Positions 8,447-17,710 are shown, counted from the stretch's first letter. The stretch: DNA of 64,000 nucleotides from Gimesia algae (GCF_007746795.1 NZ_CP036343.1:2345369-2409368), one strand, 5' to 3'. The notes: generated by a model not told the origin, from the letters alone. Program-made: numbers and translations.

Positions 8447-9568
8447 TCACAACCATTTTTTCTTTTTAAAATAGGTCACCAGTACCACAGGTAATGTGAT
8501 AAAAACCACCCAGAGGATCGGGTACGACCATTTCCAGCGAAGTTCGGGCATGTATTCAAAATTCATACCATAGATTCCCGCGATAAATGTGAGCGGAATG
8601 AAGATCGAGGCAAATACCGTCAGGATTTTCATCACCTCATTCATTTTGTTACTCACACTCGAAACATAGATATCCAGCAAGCCGGCCAGCATATCACGAT
8701 AAGAGTCCACCGATTCAGAAATCCTCAGGACATGGTCAAAAACATCGCGAAAATAAATATGCGTTTTCTCGCCAATCAGTTTGTGGTCAGAACGAAGGAT
8801 CGCCGAGAGCAGTTCCCGCTGTGGTGAAGTCGAACGACGTATATTGATTAGTTCCCGCTTCAGATGCTGAATGGAAACCAGGGTATTTGAGGTGGGATCC
8901 GATAATAATTCTGCTTCAATTACATCAATTCGCTCATCCATGGAGTCCAGCAGCACAAAATTCTGATCAACGATGCTGTCTAAAATCGCATAGGTCAGAT
9001 AATCCGACCCCAGTGATCGAATGCGACCTGTACTGGTGCGGATCCGCTGAATCAGGGGAAGAAACAACTCGTCCTTCCACTCTTTGAACGTAAAAACGAA
9101 ATCATTGAACACCAGAATACTGATCTGCTCGTAATCGACATTAAACTCGTCTGCCTCGACTCCCTCCTCTCCCAGGGAGAGACCTTTCAGAACGATATAG
9201 AGATAATCATCGTACTCTTCGAATTTAGGCCGCTGGTGCGTATTGAGAATATCTTCCAGCACTAACGGATGAATGTCGAAATATTTGCCGATCAATTCGG
9301 TAATTTCGACATTTTTCAGTCCCTCCAGGCAGACCCAGGTAATCGAATCCTTCTCGCGAAACTTGAGCAGGTCTTCCACTGTTTCCACACTGGGTTCTTC
9401 GACATCAATCGAACCATAGTCGATCACAGAAATCCGGGTATCTTCTTCATTAAAGTCACCCACATGGATCAGAGAACCAGGCGGCATGCCGACTTTTTTT
9501 GATGTATTCCGATAGGCATCAATCATAGATATTTGCTCGCAGGAAAAGCTGTCATGATTCATTCGCAC
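8447..9568 (-). CDS. corA: CorA-type magnesium/cobalt transporter
   Basis: A 373-residue inner-membrane channel of the CorA (2-TM-GxN) family. A long cytoplasmic domain (residues about 20-310) includes the sequence HPLVLEDILNTHQRPKFEEYDD, quoted here only by its LEDILNTHQRPK core. Two C-terminal membrane segments follow, with the selectivity motif YGMNFEYMPE between them near residue 335. The chain ends in a basic KKKK tail. It mediates pH-independent Mg2+ or Co2+ uptake. The Met at 9568 is used; a second Met four codons from the start region is possible. No Mg-sensing leader was recognised in the 120 bases upstream. Confidence 0.95.
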   Translation of the reverse strand: MRMNHDSFSCEQISMIDAYRNTSKKVGMPPGSLIHVGDFNEEDTRISVIDYGSIDVEEPSVETVEDLLKFREKDSITWVCLEGLKNVEITELIGKYFDIHPLVLEDILNTHQRPKFEEYDDYLYIVLKGLSLGEEGVEADEFNVDYEQISILVFNDFVFTFKEWKDELFLPLIQRIRTSTGRIRSLGSDYLTYAILDSIVDQNFVLLDSMDERIDVIEAELLSDPTSNTLVSIQHLKRELINIRRSTSPQRELLSAILRSDHKLIGEKTHIYFRDVFDHVLRISESVDSYRDMLAGLLDIYVSSVSNKMNEVMKILTVFASIFIPLTFIAGIYGMNFEYMPELRWKWSYPILWVVFITLPVVLVTYFKKKKWL

Positions 9569-9628
9569 ACCTGAAGCTGGTGAGGCGAGAACACAGTCAC
9601 TCTACCTGGGAGATATCACACAGGCAGT

Positions 9629-9659
9629 CCGAGCCAGATTTTAGGAAATCCAGGCTCGG
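9629..9659 (-). terminator. long hairpin downstream of the GNAT-nitrilase gene
   Basis: CCGAGCC and GGCTCGG pair around an inner GATTT/AAATC stem. The hairpin lies 30 bases after the stop of the minus-strand gene. It has no T-run, so it is either a rho-assisted terminator or a 3' stabilising structure. Confidence 0.5.
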
Positions 9660-9688
9660 GCTGCGAGATCAGACTGATTCGGGACTGG

Positions 9689-11248
9689 TCAAATCTCGAA
9701 GGAGTTGCCATCTTCCTTGTAGACCACCCGATAGAGTTCCGTGCGGCGGTCATTCCAGTTCTGCACACTGCCCGATTCACGATGCCGCCTTAACAGTTCG
9801 AAGTCGAGGTCATGAATAATCACGGTTTCGACATTGGGATTACACTCCGCGGCCACGCCATCACTGGCGAATTCCATATCAGAGGGTGTGAAAATTCCTG
9901 ACTGGGCATAGTGGATGTCGGCATTTTCGACAAAGGGCAGATTGCCTGTGCAGCCTGAAATTGCTACGTACAGATGATTTTCAACACATCGGGCCTGGGC
10001 ACAATGCCTGACCCGCAGATAGCCGTGCCGCGTATCGGTATTGAATGGCACGAAGACAATCTGTGCCCCTTTTTGGGACGCGATTCTGGTCAATTCGGGA
10101 AATTCGATGTCATAACAGATCTGAATGGCAATGGTACCGCAGTCTGTTTCAAAGACTTCAACCCGGTTGCCGGAACTGACGCCCCACCACTTGCGTTCAC
10201 TGGGAGTGATATGAATTTTGTCCTGTTTCCCAATTGTTCCATCACGACCAAACAGATAAGACGAGTTAAACAGCGTGCCATGCTCGACAACAAACTGCGA
10301 ACCCCCAATTACGTTGACATTATATTTGACCGCCATTTCCGTAAAGAAATCAAGATACTGTGGTGTAAATTCTGCCAGCCGGCGTGCCGCCTGCCCCGGG
10401 CGCGTCGCTTCCACACAGGAAAGCAGTTGCGTGGTAAACAATTCCGGAAACAGGATGAAGTCGCATTTATAATCGGATGCCGTATCCAGAAAGAACTCGC
10501 ACTGCTGGGCGAACTCATCGAAGCCTTTAATCGAACGCATCTGGTACTGCACGACACAAATCCGGATCGGTTCGACCGGGTGATGAAAGCGACGCTTGGC
10601 ACCACGCTTATAGTCCAGATTCGTCCATTCCAGATAGGTCGCATATCCGCAGGATTCGGTATCGGAAGGCAGATAATTGGGAATCAGCCCCTGGACCGAA
10701 AATCCATTGGCCAGTTGCGCCGTCAACACCTGATCATAGATCGCCTTTTCTACAACACAGTCAATGTATTCACGGGCCGTCAATTTGTCGGCGTGTAGAT
10801 GATATCCTGGAATCCGGCCAGCAATAATCATCTGGGTCAGATTTTTCTGACGGCAAAGTTCTTTGCGGGCATCATACATCCGCCGGGAAAGTTTCATCCC
10901 GCGAAAATCGGGGTGGACCATGATTTCGATCCCGTACAGCGTATCCCCCTTGGGATTATGATTGCGGATATACCCGTCATCCGCGACCGCTTTCCAGTTG
11001 TGCCACTCCATACTGGGATCAAACGTCAGAATCAGACTGGATGAAGACGCTGCCAGACGCCCATCAATTTCTACACAGAGTTGCCCCTCGGGAAAATGCT
11101 TGAGTTGGCTTTCAATATGCTCCCGCCCCCAGGTCTGCATGCCGGGAAAACAGAGTTGCTCCATTTCCACCAAGGCATCGAAGTCGTCCATTGTCAAAGG
11201 TCGGACTTCGATCTTCCATTCGAAATCCTTCAGATCAAGCGGTTCCAT
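9689..11248 (-). CDS. bifunctional GNAT acetyltransferase / carbon-nitrogen hydrolase
   Basis: A 519-residue fusion. Residues about 12-215 form a GNAT domain ([20 protein letters not shown] is the acetyl-CoA binding region). Residues about 225-500 form a nitrilase-superfamily amidase with the triad Glu in FPELF (about 270), Lys in GKQDKIHI (about 345) and Cys in [11 protein letters not shown] (about 378). The fusion is a known family of uncharacterised substrate. Both halves look intact, which suggests an amide is cleaved and an amine acetylated in sequence, though this is inference. No signal peptide is present, so it is cytoplasmic. Confidence 0.92.
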   Translation of the reverse strand: MEPLDLKDFEWKIEVRPLTMDDFDALVEMEQLCFPGMQTWGREHIESQLKHFPEGQLCVEIDGRLAASSSSLILTFDPSMEWHNWKAVADDGYIRNHNPKGDTLYGIEIMVHPDFRGMKLSRRMYDARKELCRQKNLTQMIIAGRIPGYHLHADKLTAREYIDCVVEKAIYDQVLTAQLANGFSVQGLIPNYLPSDTESCGYATYLEWTNLDYKRGAKRRFHHPVEPIRICVVQYQMRSIKGFDEFAQQCEFFLDTASDYKCDFILFPELFTTQLLSCVEATRPGQAARRLAEFTPQYLDFFTEMAVKYNVNVIGGSQFVVEHGTLFNSSYLFGRDGTIGKQDKIHITPSERKWWGVSSGNRVEVFETDCGTIAIQICYDIEFPELTRIASQKGAQIVFVPFNTDTRHGYLRVRHCAQARCVENHLYVAISGCTGNLPFVENADIHYAQSGIFTPSDMEFASDGVAAECNPNVETVIIHDLDFELLRRHRESGSVQNWNDRRTELYRVVYKEDGNSFEI

Positions 11249-11380
11249 TGATTTTCCTTAAGAGAAGCAGCTACAGGGACAGTGCACGAGATTATTATCG
11301 TCAGCACTCTTGATTTTGAATAGCCCCCGAAAATCCTTTTCTCTGCGGTTGCCAGGAATACCCTTGCCCGTAATTCCTTT

Positions 11381-11827
11381 TCAGGTCTCCCTGACAGTTT
11401 CTGTTCGGGAATCGCTCGCCATGTCCTCAAATAGAGATTTCGTATCTCTGGCAGTTAATACAAAAATCGCCCAGGCTCCCAGAACCGTCCCCACAGGAAA
11501 GATAATGCAGGTCACTGCGGCACCGACGAGACAGGTCCGATAACTGATTCGCTTTAAGAGACAGACCCCTGTTAAAAAACAGACCAGTGTAAAGGTAATC
11601 GAGACAATGAACATCCCTATTACCATGCTGTTCACCATGGAATCAAATTGATCACTGCTTTCAGATTTGGTTCCCTCGAGTGACGTCAGATTTGCCGTTG
11701 CTTCCGCATTCGCTTTGAACTGATCGCCAACATTCCTCAAAATCACAAGGTTGAATATTGAGATCAGACCCAGAACCAAAAACAGTGTACCGATCAGATT
11801 CAACTGACGGGCTCTCTTCTCTGTCAT
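11381..11827 (-). CDS. four-TM membrane protein, paralogue 1
   Basis: A 148-residue protein with predicted membrane segments at about 12-30, 70-92, 98-118 and 120-140. The conserved tail reads CIIFPVGTVLGAWAIFVL followed by LFED. The next gene upstream (11883-12344) shares this architecture and the FP.GTVLG.W motif, so the two arose by tandem duplication. No function is known. The motif resembles small membrane proteins of unknown role in planctomycetes. Confidence 0.8.
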   Translation of the reverse strand: MTEKRARQLNLIGTLFLVLGLISIFNLVILRNVGDQFKANAEATANLTSLEGTKSESSDQFDSMVNSMVIGMFIVSITFTLVCFLTGVCLLKRISYRTCLVGAAVTCIIFPVGTVLGAWAIFVLTARDTKSLFEDMASDSRTETVRET

Positions 11828-11882
11828 GAGTGGCTTTCCTCAGTGAGCTGGGTTTGAGTACTCAAATCGATATTTTTGAAAT

Positions 11883-12344
11883 TCAAGACAAAAAATCTGC
11901 ATCCCTCAGTTGATTCGATGCTTCAAAGAGAGGCTGGGCCTGTTTATCAAACAGGATCATCAGTGTCCAGACTCCCAAAACGGTCCCGATCGGGAACCAG
12001 ATGCAGACCGCCGCTGATCCAATAATACAGATACTCCGCTGGGTTTTCCGGTAAAGGTTGATCCCAGTGAGAAATGACATTCCCCCAAACAACAGGCAGA
12101 AGAGCCCCAATAAACCATACATTAGATAAATGGTGGGCTGCATGTTCTGGAACATCTGCCGGGGATCGGGACGATTCTGGTGTTTTGGAAAATCAATCTG
12201 CTCAAATGTCTCCATCACTGACTGCAGCATTATGTAATGGAGCGGCAGTAATAACAGCATCATTACAGAGAAGCCGGCCAGTGCCATAAATAACACTCCG
12301 GCTACTTTGAGCTGTTTTTCGAATTTGTCTGTCTGTTCCGACAT
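11883..12344 (-). CDS. four-TM membrane protein, paralogue 2
   Basis: A 153-residue protein with a short charged N-terminus (MSEQTDKFEKQ), a first membrane segment at about 14-38, a loop rich in Pro/Gln, and three further segments ending in CIWFPIGTVLGVWTLMIL and LFEAS. It shares its layout and closing motif with the 11381-11827 product. The gap between the genes is 55 bases and both are probably co-transcribed from upstream of the TIGR03009 gene or of this gene. Confidence 0.8.
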   Translation of the reverse strand: MSEQTDKFEKQLKVAGVLFMALAGFSVMMLLLLPLHYIMLQSVMETFEQIDFPKHQNRPDPRQMFQNMQPTIYLMYGLLGLFCLLFGGMSFLTGINLYRKTQRSICIIGSAAVCIWFPIGTVLGVWTLMILFDKQAQPLFEASNQLRDADFLS

Positions 12345-12396
12345 CCATTTCTACCTGAATTTTACTGGAACATGATGCGGGGCTTTGTTCCCCAGA

Positions 12397-13320
12397 TTAG
12401 AAAATCATCGTTAATATGGATAATCCAATTCTGACGGCGGCCCAGTTTACCTGCGCTCCCGCCTCTTGCTGAATCGAACTGGTATCCTCTTTTTCGGGCC
12501 ATGGTACAATAACTGGCCGCTCTGAAAGGTTCCGATAGCCGCTCAGATCGGGTTCCTCCCACTCCAGCGGATTGAACTCCACTTTCGAGAAGTGACAAAT
12601 TGTACTCTGATTTCCTGAGGGGTGAATATACTGCACCGCACGCAATCTCCAGGGGTTTTTCTCCAGGTAAAGCTTGAATTCACGAAAATTGGCTGCGTGC
12701 CTGCGATTTTTTGGCTTGCCGGCAATCCAGATATGAGTCTCATTTTCCCGCATGACCTGCAGATAAGAATCAGAAATAAACTCATCAAATTTCGCCTGAT
12801 CAGGCACGCCAGGCAGAATGAGTGTAATTGTATCCATATACGTGAAGTATCGTAAGCTATCAAACCATTTCAGCTCTGATTCAGGCGGAAGTGGTTTGAT
12901 AACTCTAAACTCTTCGTACTTTTTTTCTTTGTGATCAATGCATCTGACACAAGATTTCTGCCAGCGCCATTCTTCACTGTAGCCCTCTTTATATTCATAA
13001 GGTTTCCCATCAGATGTTTTTTTCAGGTAGTCAGGATCAGGGGTTTTCAGCGCGGGACTGAATCGGAAGAAACTATGCTGAGGTCCCAGATAGCCAAAGG
13101 TACCCACTGAATGCTTTTGGATTCGAAATACGTCATCGTAGTCGATTCTGAAAATCTCGCCTCGTACTCCTGTGAAGCTCAGGCATTCTTCACTCCATTC
13201 GCGCAGAACCTCCCGGGCCCGCTGATCGATTTGCTGGCGGGAATCAGATTTTAATTCCGCTTTGACAGGAGTCACAGTCAGTCCGAGTACGATCAACGTC
13301 AGAAAAACACGGGCATCCAT
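12397..13320 (-). CDS. secreted TIGR03009-type protein
   Basis: A 307-residue protein with a signal peptide (residues 1-21, ending VKA). The body resembles the planctomycete TIGR03009 domain: REVLREWSEECLSF near the start, the aromatic block near residues 110-140, and DAANYRR-like AANFREFKLYLEKNPW with IHPSGNQSTICHF near 210-245. The domain's function is unknown; the fold recalls lipoprotein carriers (LolA/LppX-like), which is inference. Two cysteines in CVRC (about 123-126) could form a disulfide. The C-terminal stretch from about 290 is hydrophobic. Confidence 0.8.
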   Translation of the reverse strand: MDARVFLTLIVLGLTVTPVKAELKSDSRQQIDQRAREVLREWSEECLSFTGVRGEIFRIDYDDVFRIQKHSVGTFGYLGPQHSFFRFSPALKTPDPDYLKKTSDGKPYEYKEGYSEEWRWQKSCVRCIDHKEKKYEEFRVIKPLPPESELKWFDSLRYFTYMDTITLILPGVPDQAKFDEFISDSYLQVMRENETHIWIAGKPKNRRHAANFREFKLYLEKNPWRLRAVQYIHPSGNQSTICHFSKVEFNPLEWEEPDLSGYRNLSERPVIVPWPEKEDTSSIQQEAGAQVNWAAVRIGLSILTMIF

Positions 13321-13353
13321 TCGAGTGTTCCTTTTAGTATGAGATAAAACTGC

Positions 13354-14094
13354 TCAGGCCGGGAGAGTTTCGGGGCAACACAAATCCTGGCGGCTGTGCC
13401 ATTCGTGGGGAATGCCCCGCATCAGCAGGGCGCAGTCGAATTCGACAGTCCCCGGCGGAAAACGCGTGGGATCATCAAAGAAGCTGGATGTGATGGAATC
13501 CACCTGCAGCGGTTCTGCTTTCCAGTCCCGGCAACTTAATTCCAACCCGTCAAAATGCCCGGCCCTGTTGCTGGCCGAATACCCCAGTGCCCCCTGTTCG
13601 AAAAAGTCAGACGCTTCCTGAACCGAGGCAAAGATCGACGAAGCTGGCAAATCATCGGCTACCGAACCTGTCACCTGCATCCGGGCCTGACCATCTCTGG
13701 CCTGCATTTCGACCGAGAAACAGTCGTCCGTCTCTTCAACTGTAAAGCGGGCATGGTGATGAGTTCCCGGAAAAATGCGTCCTCCCGCCAGCGCATTCAG
13801 ACAGGAATCGGTATCCCGCCGATTGACATAGACCCCCTGGTGCGTCTGACCGTCCGCTTCCCATTCGACGGCGAACCGGTGGGCGGCGTTTTCAGAACGA
13901 ATTCCCCAGGAAAAGGGAGCACACCGGGGGCGGACATTCGTCAGTCTAATAAGACAAACGCCACCAATGGCATATCCATGAATCAGTTGGGGACGAAACG
14001 GGGCCGGCAGAACGCGGGCCATGGCTTCCGGATCAACACGAAAATTGGCCAGGATGCGACGGTCAATCATGCCTTCTATCACGGGAATTTTCAT
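13354..14094 (-). CDS. DUF2071 (YqjF-like) family protein
   Basis: A 246-residue protein starting at the ATG at 14094, which has GGAG nine bases upstream. The same frame extends 42 codons further, but that part is not family-like. DUF2071 motifs seen are DRRILANFRVDPEAMARVLP at the N-terminus, GYAIGGVCLIRLTNVRP (about 40-57) and YVNRRDTDS (about 88-96). The family is widespread, related in fold to acetoacetate decarboxylase, and has no assigned reaction. It is probably cytosolic. Confidence 0.85.
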   Translation of the reverse strand: MKIPVIEGMIDRRILANFRVDPEAMARVLPAPFRPQLIHGYAIGGVCLIRLTNVRPRCAPFSWGIRSENAAHRFAVEWEADGQTHQGVYVNRRDTDSCLNALAGGRIFPGTHHHARFTVEETDDCFSVEMQARDGQARMQVTGSVADDLPASSIFASVQEASDFFEQGALGYSASNRAGHFDGLELSCRDWKAEPLQVDSITSSFFDDPTRFPPGTVEFDCALLMRGIPHEWHSRQDLCCPETLPA

Positions 14095-14220
14095 CGATGG
14101 CTCCAGGAGAAAAGAGAGTGAACTCCTCTGCACAATACAACAATAATCGATCTCCCACGTTTCGTCAAAGAGATTCTGCAGACAGAAGAAACGATGATTG
14201 GGAGAACTTAATTCGCGCAA

Positions 14221-14662
14221 GTCGGGAAATTTTTCTAAATTTATTGTTTTCTTAAATATATATCAGATATGGAAATGCATGTTTTCACCTTCCTATTTAA
14301 CAATCTAAAGAAACTATTTCTCTATTTTTGTTCGTTGCTATTTGAACTCTGGGGTGTTAAATGATGCGTTAACTTGAAAAGAGCAGTATCAACAGCGTTT
14401 CAACGCCCCATAATCTCTGATACCCGACTCGCAATCCTTTGCTGTTGATTCTTTTTCAAGTCACAAGTTTTGCGCTCTTATCACGAGATTAAATACCCGG
14501 CAATTCCCTGTAGAGCCCCGTTGGGGCGTGTCCTGATCCAAGTGTGCCTGTCTCAATATTGCTGCGTATGAGTCTGCTTTCTGATCTCTGAAAGCGCGAT
14601 AAGAATTCAAGATTGTGGTGTTTTCCTTTTCTTTTTTTCTTTTATGCTTTTCGGAGACGAAG
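14221..14662. other. gene-free region with an imperfect long inverted repeat
   Basis: About 440 bases between divergent genes. The left part is very AT-rich (around 14225-14270). An inverted repeat pairs 14372-14395 (ACTTGAAAAGA..ATCAACAG) with 14442-14461 (CTGTTGATTCTTTTTCAAGT). A small GC hairpin (GCCCCGTTGGGGC) lies near 14515-14528. It likely contains both promoters. No coding signal is seen. Confidence 0.5.
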
Positions 14663-15601
14663 ATGAGACAGCTGCATGGAAAACGGGGTTTTACCCTGAT
14701 TGAACTGCTGGTAGTGATTGCGATCATTGCCATTTTAATTGCCCTGTTGTTGCCAGCCGTGCAACAGGCGCGGGAAGCGGCACGCCGGAGCTCCTGCAAA
14801 AACAACTTAAAGCAGATCGGCCTGGCATTACACAACTACCACGAAACACACCGAACTTTTCCTCAAATGCAGGTGGAAAGTGTCCGTACGATCGCCGGTG
14901 ATATCCCCACAGAAAGTTATCTGGGCTGGAGTGTCATGCTGCTGCCATTCATGGATCAGACCAACATTTATAACCAGATCAATATGAATGGCCCCTGGCG
15001 TACGCCAGCAGGAGTGATTCTGCAGCCAACAGTCATCAACCTGGTCATTCCGGCATTCAACTGCCCTTCCGATCCAATGGAAGGTGTAAACACCAATATC
15101 AGCTCATGGGGTAAATCAAACTATCCTGCATTGTACTCTCCTTCCCGCATGCTGACCGCTGCAACCACTCAGGGTTACACCAGTGCGTGGAACAATCACG
15201 CGGCCACCAGAATACGAGATATTACTGATGGCGTCAGCAATGTCATTGTCGTCGGCGAACGTACCACAGAAGACCGTGGTTCAGGAGCAATCTGGATTGG
15301 TTCTTCACCCATCAACAGTGCTACAGCGGGAAACTACGGCGACTGGCCTTACCATACCGCATTGGTGCGGAACTGGCAGGGTTCTTCAACCGCCCCCATT
15401 CCTTCCACGATTTACCTGATCAACGGCATTAATCAGACCGACGGCCTGCGATACGCGTGGACCTTGAGCAGTTCCCACACCGGAGGCTGCCACTTCCTGC
15501 TGGGGGATGGGCGAGTTCAATTCATCAGCGAAAATATTAATGGTGAAACACTGATCTATCTGACTGCGATCAATGACAAAAATGTGATCGGTGAGTTCTA
15601 G
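14663..15601 (+). CDS. DUF1559 protein with prepilin-type N-terminus
   Basis: A 312-residue protein, starting at the ATG at 14663 (GGAG upstream). The N-terminus is a type IV prepilin signal: basic leader, then GFTLIELLVVIAIIAILIALLLP, quoted here as cleavage motif G-FTLIE. QQAREAARRSSCKNNLKQIG follows, the planctomycete DUF1559 signature, and the H-rich closing motif GCHFLLGDGRVQFI lies near the C-terminus. These proteins exist in dozens of copies per planctomycete genome and are thought to be pilin- or pseudopilin-like surface proteins. The stop codon coincides with the edge of a dispersed repeat. Confidence 0.93.
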   Translation: MRQLHGKRGFTLIELLVVIAIIAILIALLLPAVQQAREAARRSSCKNNLKQIGLALHNYHETHRTFPQMQVESVRTIAGDIPTESYLGWSVMLLPFMDQTNIYNQINMNGPWRTPAGVILQPTVINLVIPAFNCPSDPMEGVNTNISSWGKSNYPALYSPSRMLTAATTQGYTSAWNNHAATRIRDITDGVSNVIVVGERTTEDRGSGAIWIGSSPINSATAGNYGDWPYHTALVRNWQGSSTAPIPSTIYLINGINQTDGLRYAWTLSSSHTGGCHFLLGDGRVQFISENINGETLIYLTAINDKNVIGEF

Positions 15602-15694
15602 AACGCATCACACTTAGCCATAGCGTCTCTCAATCTATGATACTCGATCCAAATGGTCCTGGAGACGCTACAGTAAAACTGGACACAGTCTAAA
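15598..15694 (+). repeat. 97-bp dispersed repeat, copy A
   Basis: Begins CTAGAACGCATCACA and ends CTGGACACAGTCTAAA. An internal stem AGCGTCTC...GAGACGCT encloses about 35 bases. It overlaps the stop codon of the DUF1559 gene. Related copies: 16345-16440 (inverted), 19634-19730 (same orientation), 39053-39149 (inverted). Confidence 0.9.
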
Positions 15695-15715
15695 CCATCG
15701 TGTAACGATCAAATA

Positions 15716-15755
15716 GACCCCGGTTTCATCAACAGGATGAAACCGGGTTTTCTTA
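15716..15755 (+). terminator. terminator before the lipoprotein gene
   Basis: ACCCCGGTTTCATC and GGATGAAACCGGGT pair around AACA and lead into TTTTCT. It ends transcription from the DUF1559 gene. Because it covers 15737, it also argues against a lipoprotein start there. Confidence 0.8.
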
Positions 15756-15784
15756 GAATTTTCTATCACTGGAAGAGCAAGCTC

Positions 15785-16312
15785 ATGTCTACAGGAATTA
15801 TTTTGAATCCTGCAAATTCAAAACGGGGTTACTTTCTTAAATTTTCAGCAGGGGTCTTACTGGTCTGCTGCCTGGGATGCTCGGGAGGTGTCGATGAAGT
15901 GAAACTTGCTCCCGTCTCAGGCACCGTCACCATGGACGGCAAGCCTCTGGCGGACATTGTTGTGATTTTTTCCCCTGAAAAAGGAAATCCCTCGTCCGGA
16001 CGTACAGACGCATCCGGCAACTATTCACTTTCTTATAAGGAACATGCCAAAGGTGCTCTGTTAGGAAGTCACAGAGTGACCATTATTAAGGCTGAAGCCG
16101 TCATCCCCAAAAACGATGATGACTCGGGCATTGCGGAAACACTGCCTATCGAAACGTTTCGCGGTGAAAATGATGGCGTCGCTGCGATCAAGTTACCCCA
16201 AGGAACTTTCAAAAAAGATCCGATTCCTGAACGCTATAACACGAAATCAGAACTGAAAAAAGAAGTCGTGGATGGCAAAAACAAGTTCGATTTTGATTTA
16301 ACGTCGAAGTAA
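15785..16312 (+). CDS. lipoprotein with carboxypeptidase-regulatory-like fold
   Basis: A 175-residue protein from the ATG at 15785. A signal peptide with lipobox LVCCLGC puts the lipidated Cys near residue 32. The mature part VSGTVTMDGKPLADIVVIF..GRTDASGNYSL is the transthyretin-like/carboxypeptidase-regulatory motif found in many planctomycete lipoproteins, often next to DUF1559 genes as here. The role is unknown, probably a structural or binding module at the outer membrane. The gene sits between two inverted copies of the 97-bp repeat. Confidence 0.85.
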   Translation: MSTGIILNPANSKRGYFLKFSAGVLLVCCLGCSGGVDEVKLAPVSGTVTMDGKPLADIVVIFSPEKGNPSSGRTDASGNYSLSYKEHAKGALLGSHRVTIIKAEAVIPKNDDDSGIAETLPIETFRGENDGVAAIKLPQGTFKKDPIPERYNTKSELKKEVVDGKNKFDFDLTSK

Positions 16313-16344
16313 GACTTAACTGTATCGTTTTTATGACAGTGGAC

Positions 16345-16440
16345 TTTAGACTGTGTCCAGTTTTACTGTAGCGTCTCCAGGGCCATTTGGACCGAGTATA
16401 ATAGATTGTGAGACGCTATGGTTAAATGTGATGCGCTCTA
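16345..16440 (-). repeat. 97-bp dispersed repeat, copy B (inverted)
   Basis: Reverse-complement copy of 15598-15694, with few differences. The stem AGCGTCTC/GAGACGCT is intact. Together with copy A it forms an inverted pair around the lipoprotein gene. Confidence 0.9.
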
Positions 16441-16479
16441 GCTGAATCGTTTCAGCCATTGTCCCCCCTGATAGTCTGA

Positions 16480-16507
16480 CTGCAGAGATCCGCATAGATC
16501 TCTGCAG
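16480..16507 (-). terminator. perfect hairpin downstream of the aspartoacylase-like gene
   Basis: CTGCAGAGATC, a six-base loop and GATCTCTGCAG form a perfect 11-pair stem. GCTGAA-TCGT-TTCAGC at 16441-16456 forms another. There is no T-run, so termination is only inferred. Confidence 0.45.
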
Positions 16508-16549
16508 AAGGGACTCTGACAAAACCGAGAGGTTTCCAGAACCAGTACT

Positions 16550-17710
16550 TCACTCAGCCGCTGTTGGCTTCTCGGGGACAGGATGTGAACCTGATTCCCG
16601 GTGCTGCGTTTGATCAAGCTTGAGTTGTGCCGCTTCATCGCAGGGTTCTACAACAACCAGGTTCGTCGAAAGCTCGTCCACGACCTGACCTTCCAATCCG
16701 TCTTCTTCTCGTCGAAACCGCCGAATTTGTGAAGGTTTGGTTCCTTCGGGCAGCATTCCCAGATTACAGATAGGCTCACCCGGACTAATCGCTGGCAGAG
16801 TGGTCATCCCAATCACGACGGAGTCAAAAGGCGCATAAAGCATGCTGCGTTCTCTGCCGAGCAGAGTGGTGTTGGTGGCCAGTGGCTGATCTTTTTCGAT
16901 AATGTCGCCCGGCTTGACATGAAATTTGAGGAAGCCCCCCCGCTCTGCCCGCACCCACGTCGATTTATCGACGATGACCTGATAATCGGGAGATTCCGGC
17001 TCACCATCCAGCATTTGCAGATCACGGAGGACATTTCTGACCCCGCGCGCTGCGGACTCGACGATCCCCGGTTCGACTTTCCAGACTTCCCCGCCTTCCA
17101 TGATGATGGTCGGACAACCGCTGTTGCAGGCTTCGCGGCGGAATGCTCCCGCAGGTCCTTTGCCATTCATGATGACTTCTGAACCGAAGGCTTTTGCCAG
17201 TCGACAAACGTCTGGACTGGTTAGATCTCCGCGGACGTTAGGATAATTTGTTCGACGCACTGATGCAGTATGCAGATCAATGCCATAGTCACTGCGGGAA
17301 ACGATTTCGTCAAAAATGATCCGGGCCATACGACTGGCAAGACTGCCGTTAGCCGACCCCGGAAAAGAACGGTTCAAGTCACGTCGGTCGGGCAAATAAC
17401 GGGAGTGACGATCAAAGGCCAGTATATTGAGAACCGGGACCAGAATGACCGAGCCTCTCAATAGTTTGAAGTCCACATCCTGGATCAGTTCACGAATTGC
17501 GCCCGTGCCATTAATCTCATCGCCATGCAATGCAGCGGTTACAAAAACCACTGGTCCATCTGCCTCAGCGCGACGGATATGAATGGGAATTTTCACGTTC
17601 ATACTGCTGTAGCTTTCGCTGACAGCCAGCTTGACGTCACGCGACTGTCCAGCCGGTATAGTGTCCCCATTCCATTGATCGATTGGCTTACGTTGTCGCG
17701 GTTTTGTCAT
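16550..17710 (-). CDS. succinylglutamate desuccinylase/aspartoacylase-family protein
   Basis: A zinc-dependent M14-like amidohydrolase of 386 residues from the ATG at 17710. A TTG at 17722 overlaps the rimK stop and is the alternative. Motifs: HGDEINGTG (zinc His and Glu, about 63), RDLNRSFPG (about 114) and DLHTAS (zinc His, about 149). The C-terminal barrel-like part ends RREEDG. It cleaves N-acyl amino acids or trims glutamyl groups. Its position directly after the RimK gene suggests it removes or processes what RimK adds; this is inference. Confidence 0.88.
   Translation of the reverse strand: MTKPRQRKPIDQWNGDTIPAGQSRDVKLAVSESYSSMNVKIPIHIRRAEADGPVVFVTAALHGDEINGTGAIRELIQDVDFKLLRGSVILVPVLNILAFDRHSRYLPDRRDLNRSFPGSANGSLASRMARIIFDEIVSRSDYGIDLHTASVRRTNYPNVRGDLTSPDVCRLAKAFGSEVIMNGKGPAGAFRREACNSGCPTIIMEGGEVWKVEPGIVESAARGVRNVLRDLQMLDGEPESPDYQVIVDKSTWVRAERGGFLKFHVKPGDIIEKDQPLATNTTLLGRERSMLYAPFDSVVIGMTTLPAISPGEPICNLGMLPEGTKPSQIRRFRREEDGLEGQVVDELSTNLVVVEPCDEAAQLKLDQTQHRESGSHPVPEKPTAAE

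Noticed and set aside
9569-9688. Magnesium riboswitch before corA
   Set aside because: The only structure is the hairpin at 9629-9659, which is better explained as the 3' end of the GNAT-nitrilase transcript.
9974-10798. 274-residue plus-strand ORF
   Set aside because: It is the mirror of the GNAT-nitrilase gene, has no domain and no ribosome binding site.
13555-14121. 188-residue plus-strand ORF
   Set aside because: Mirror of the DUF2071 gene.
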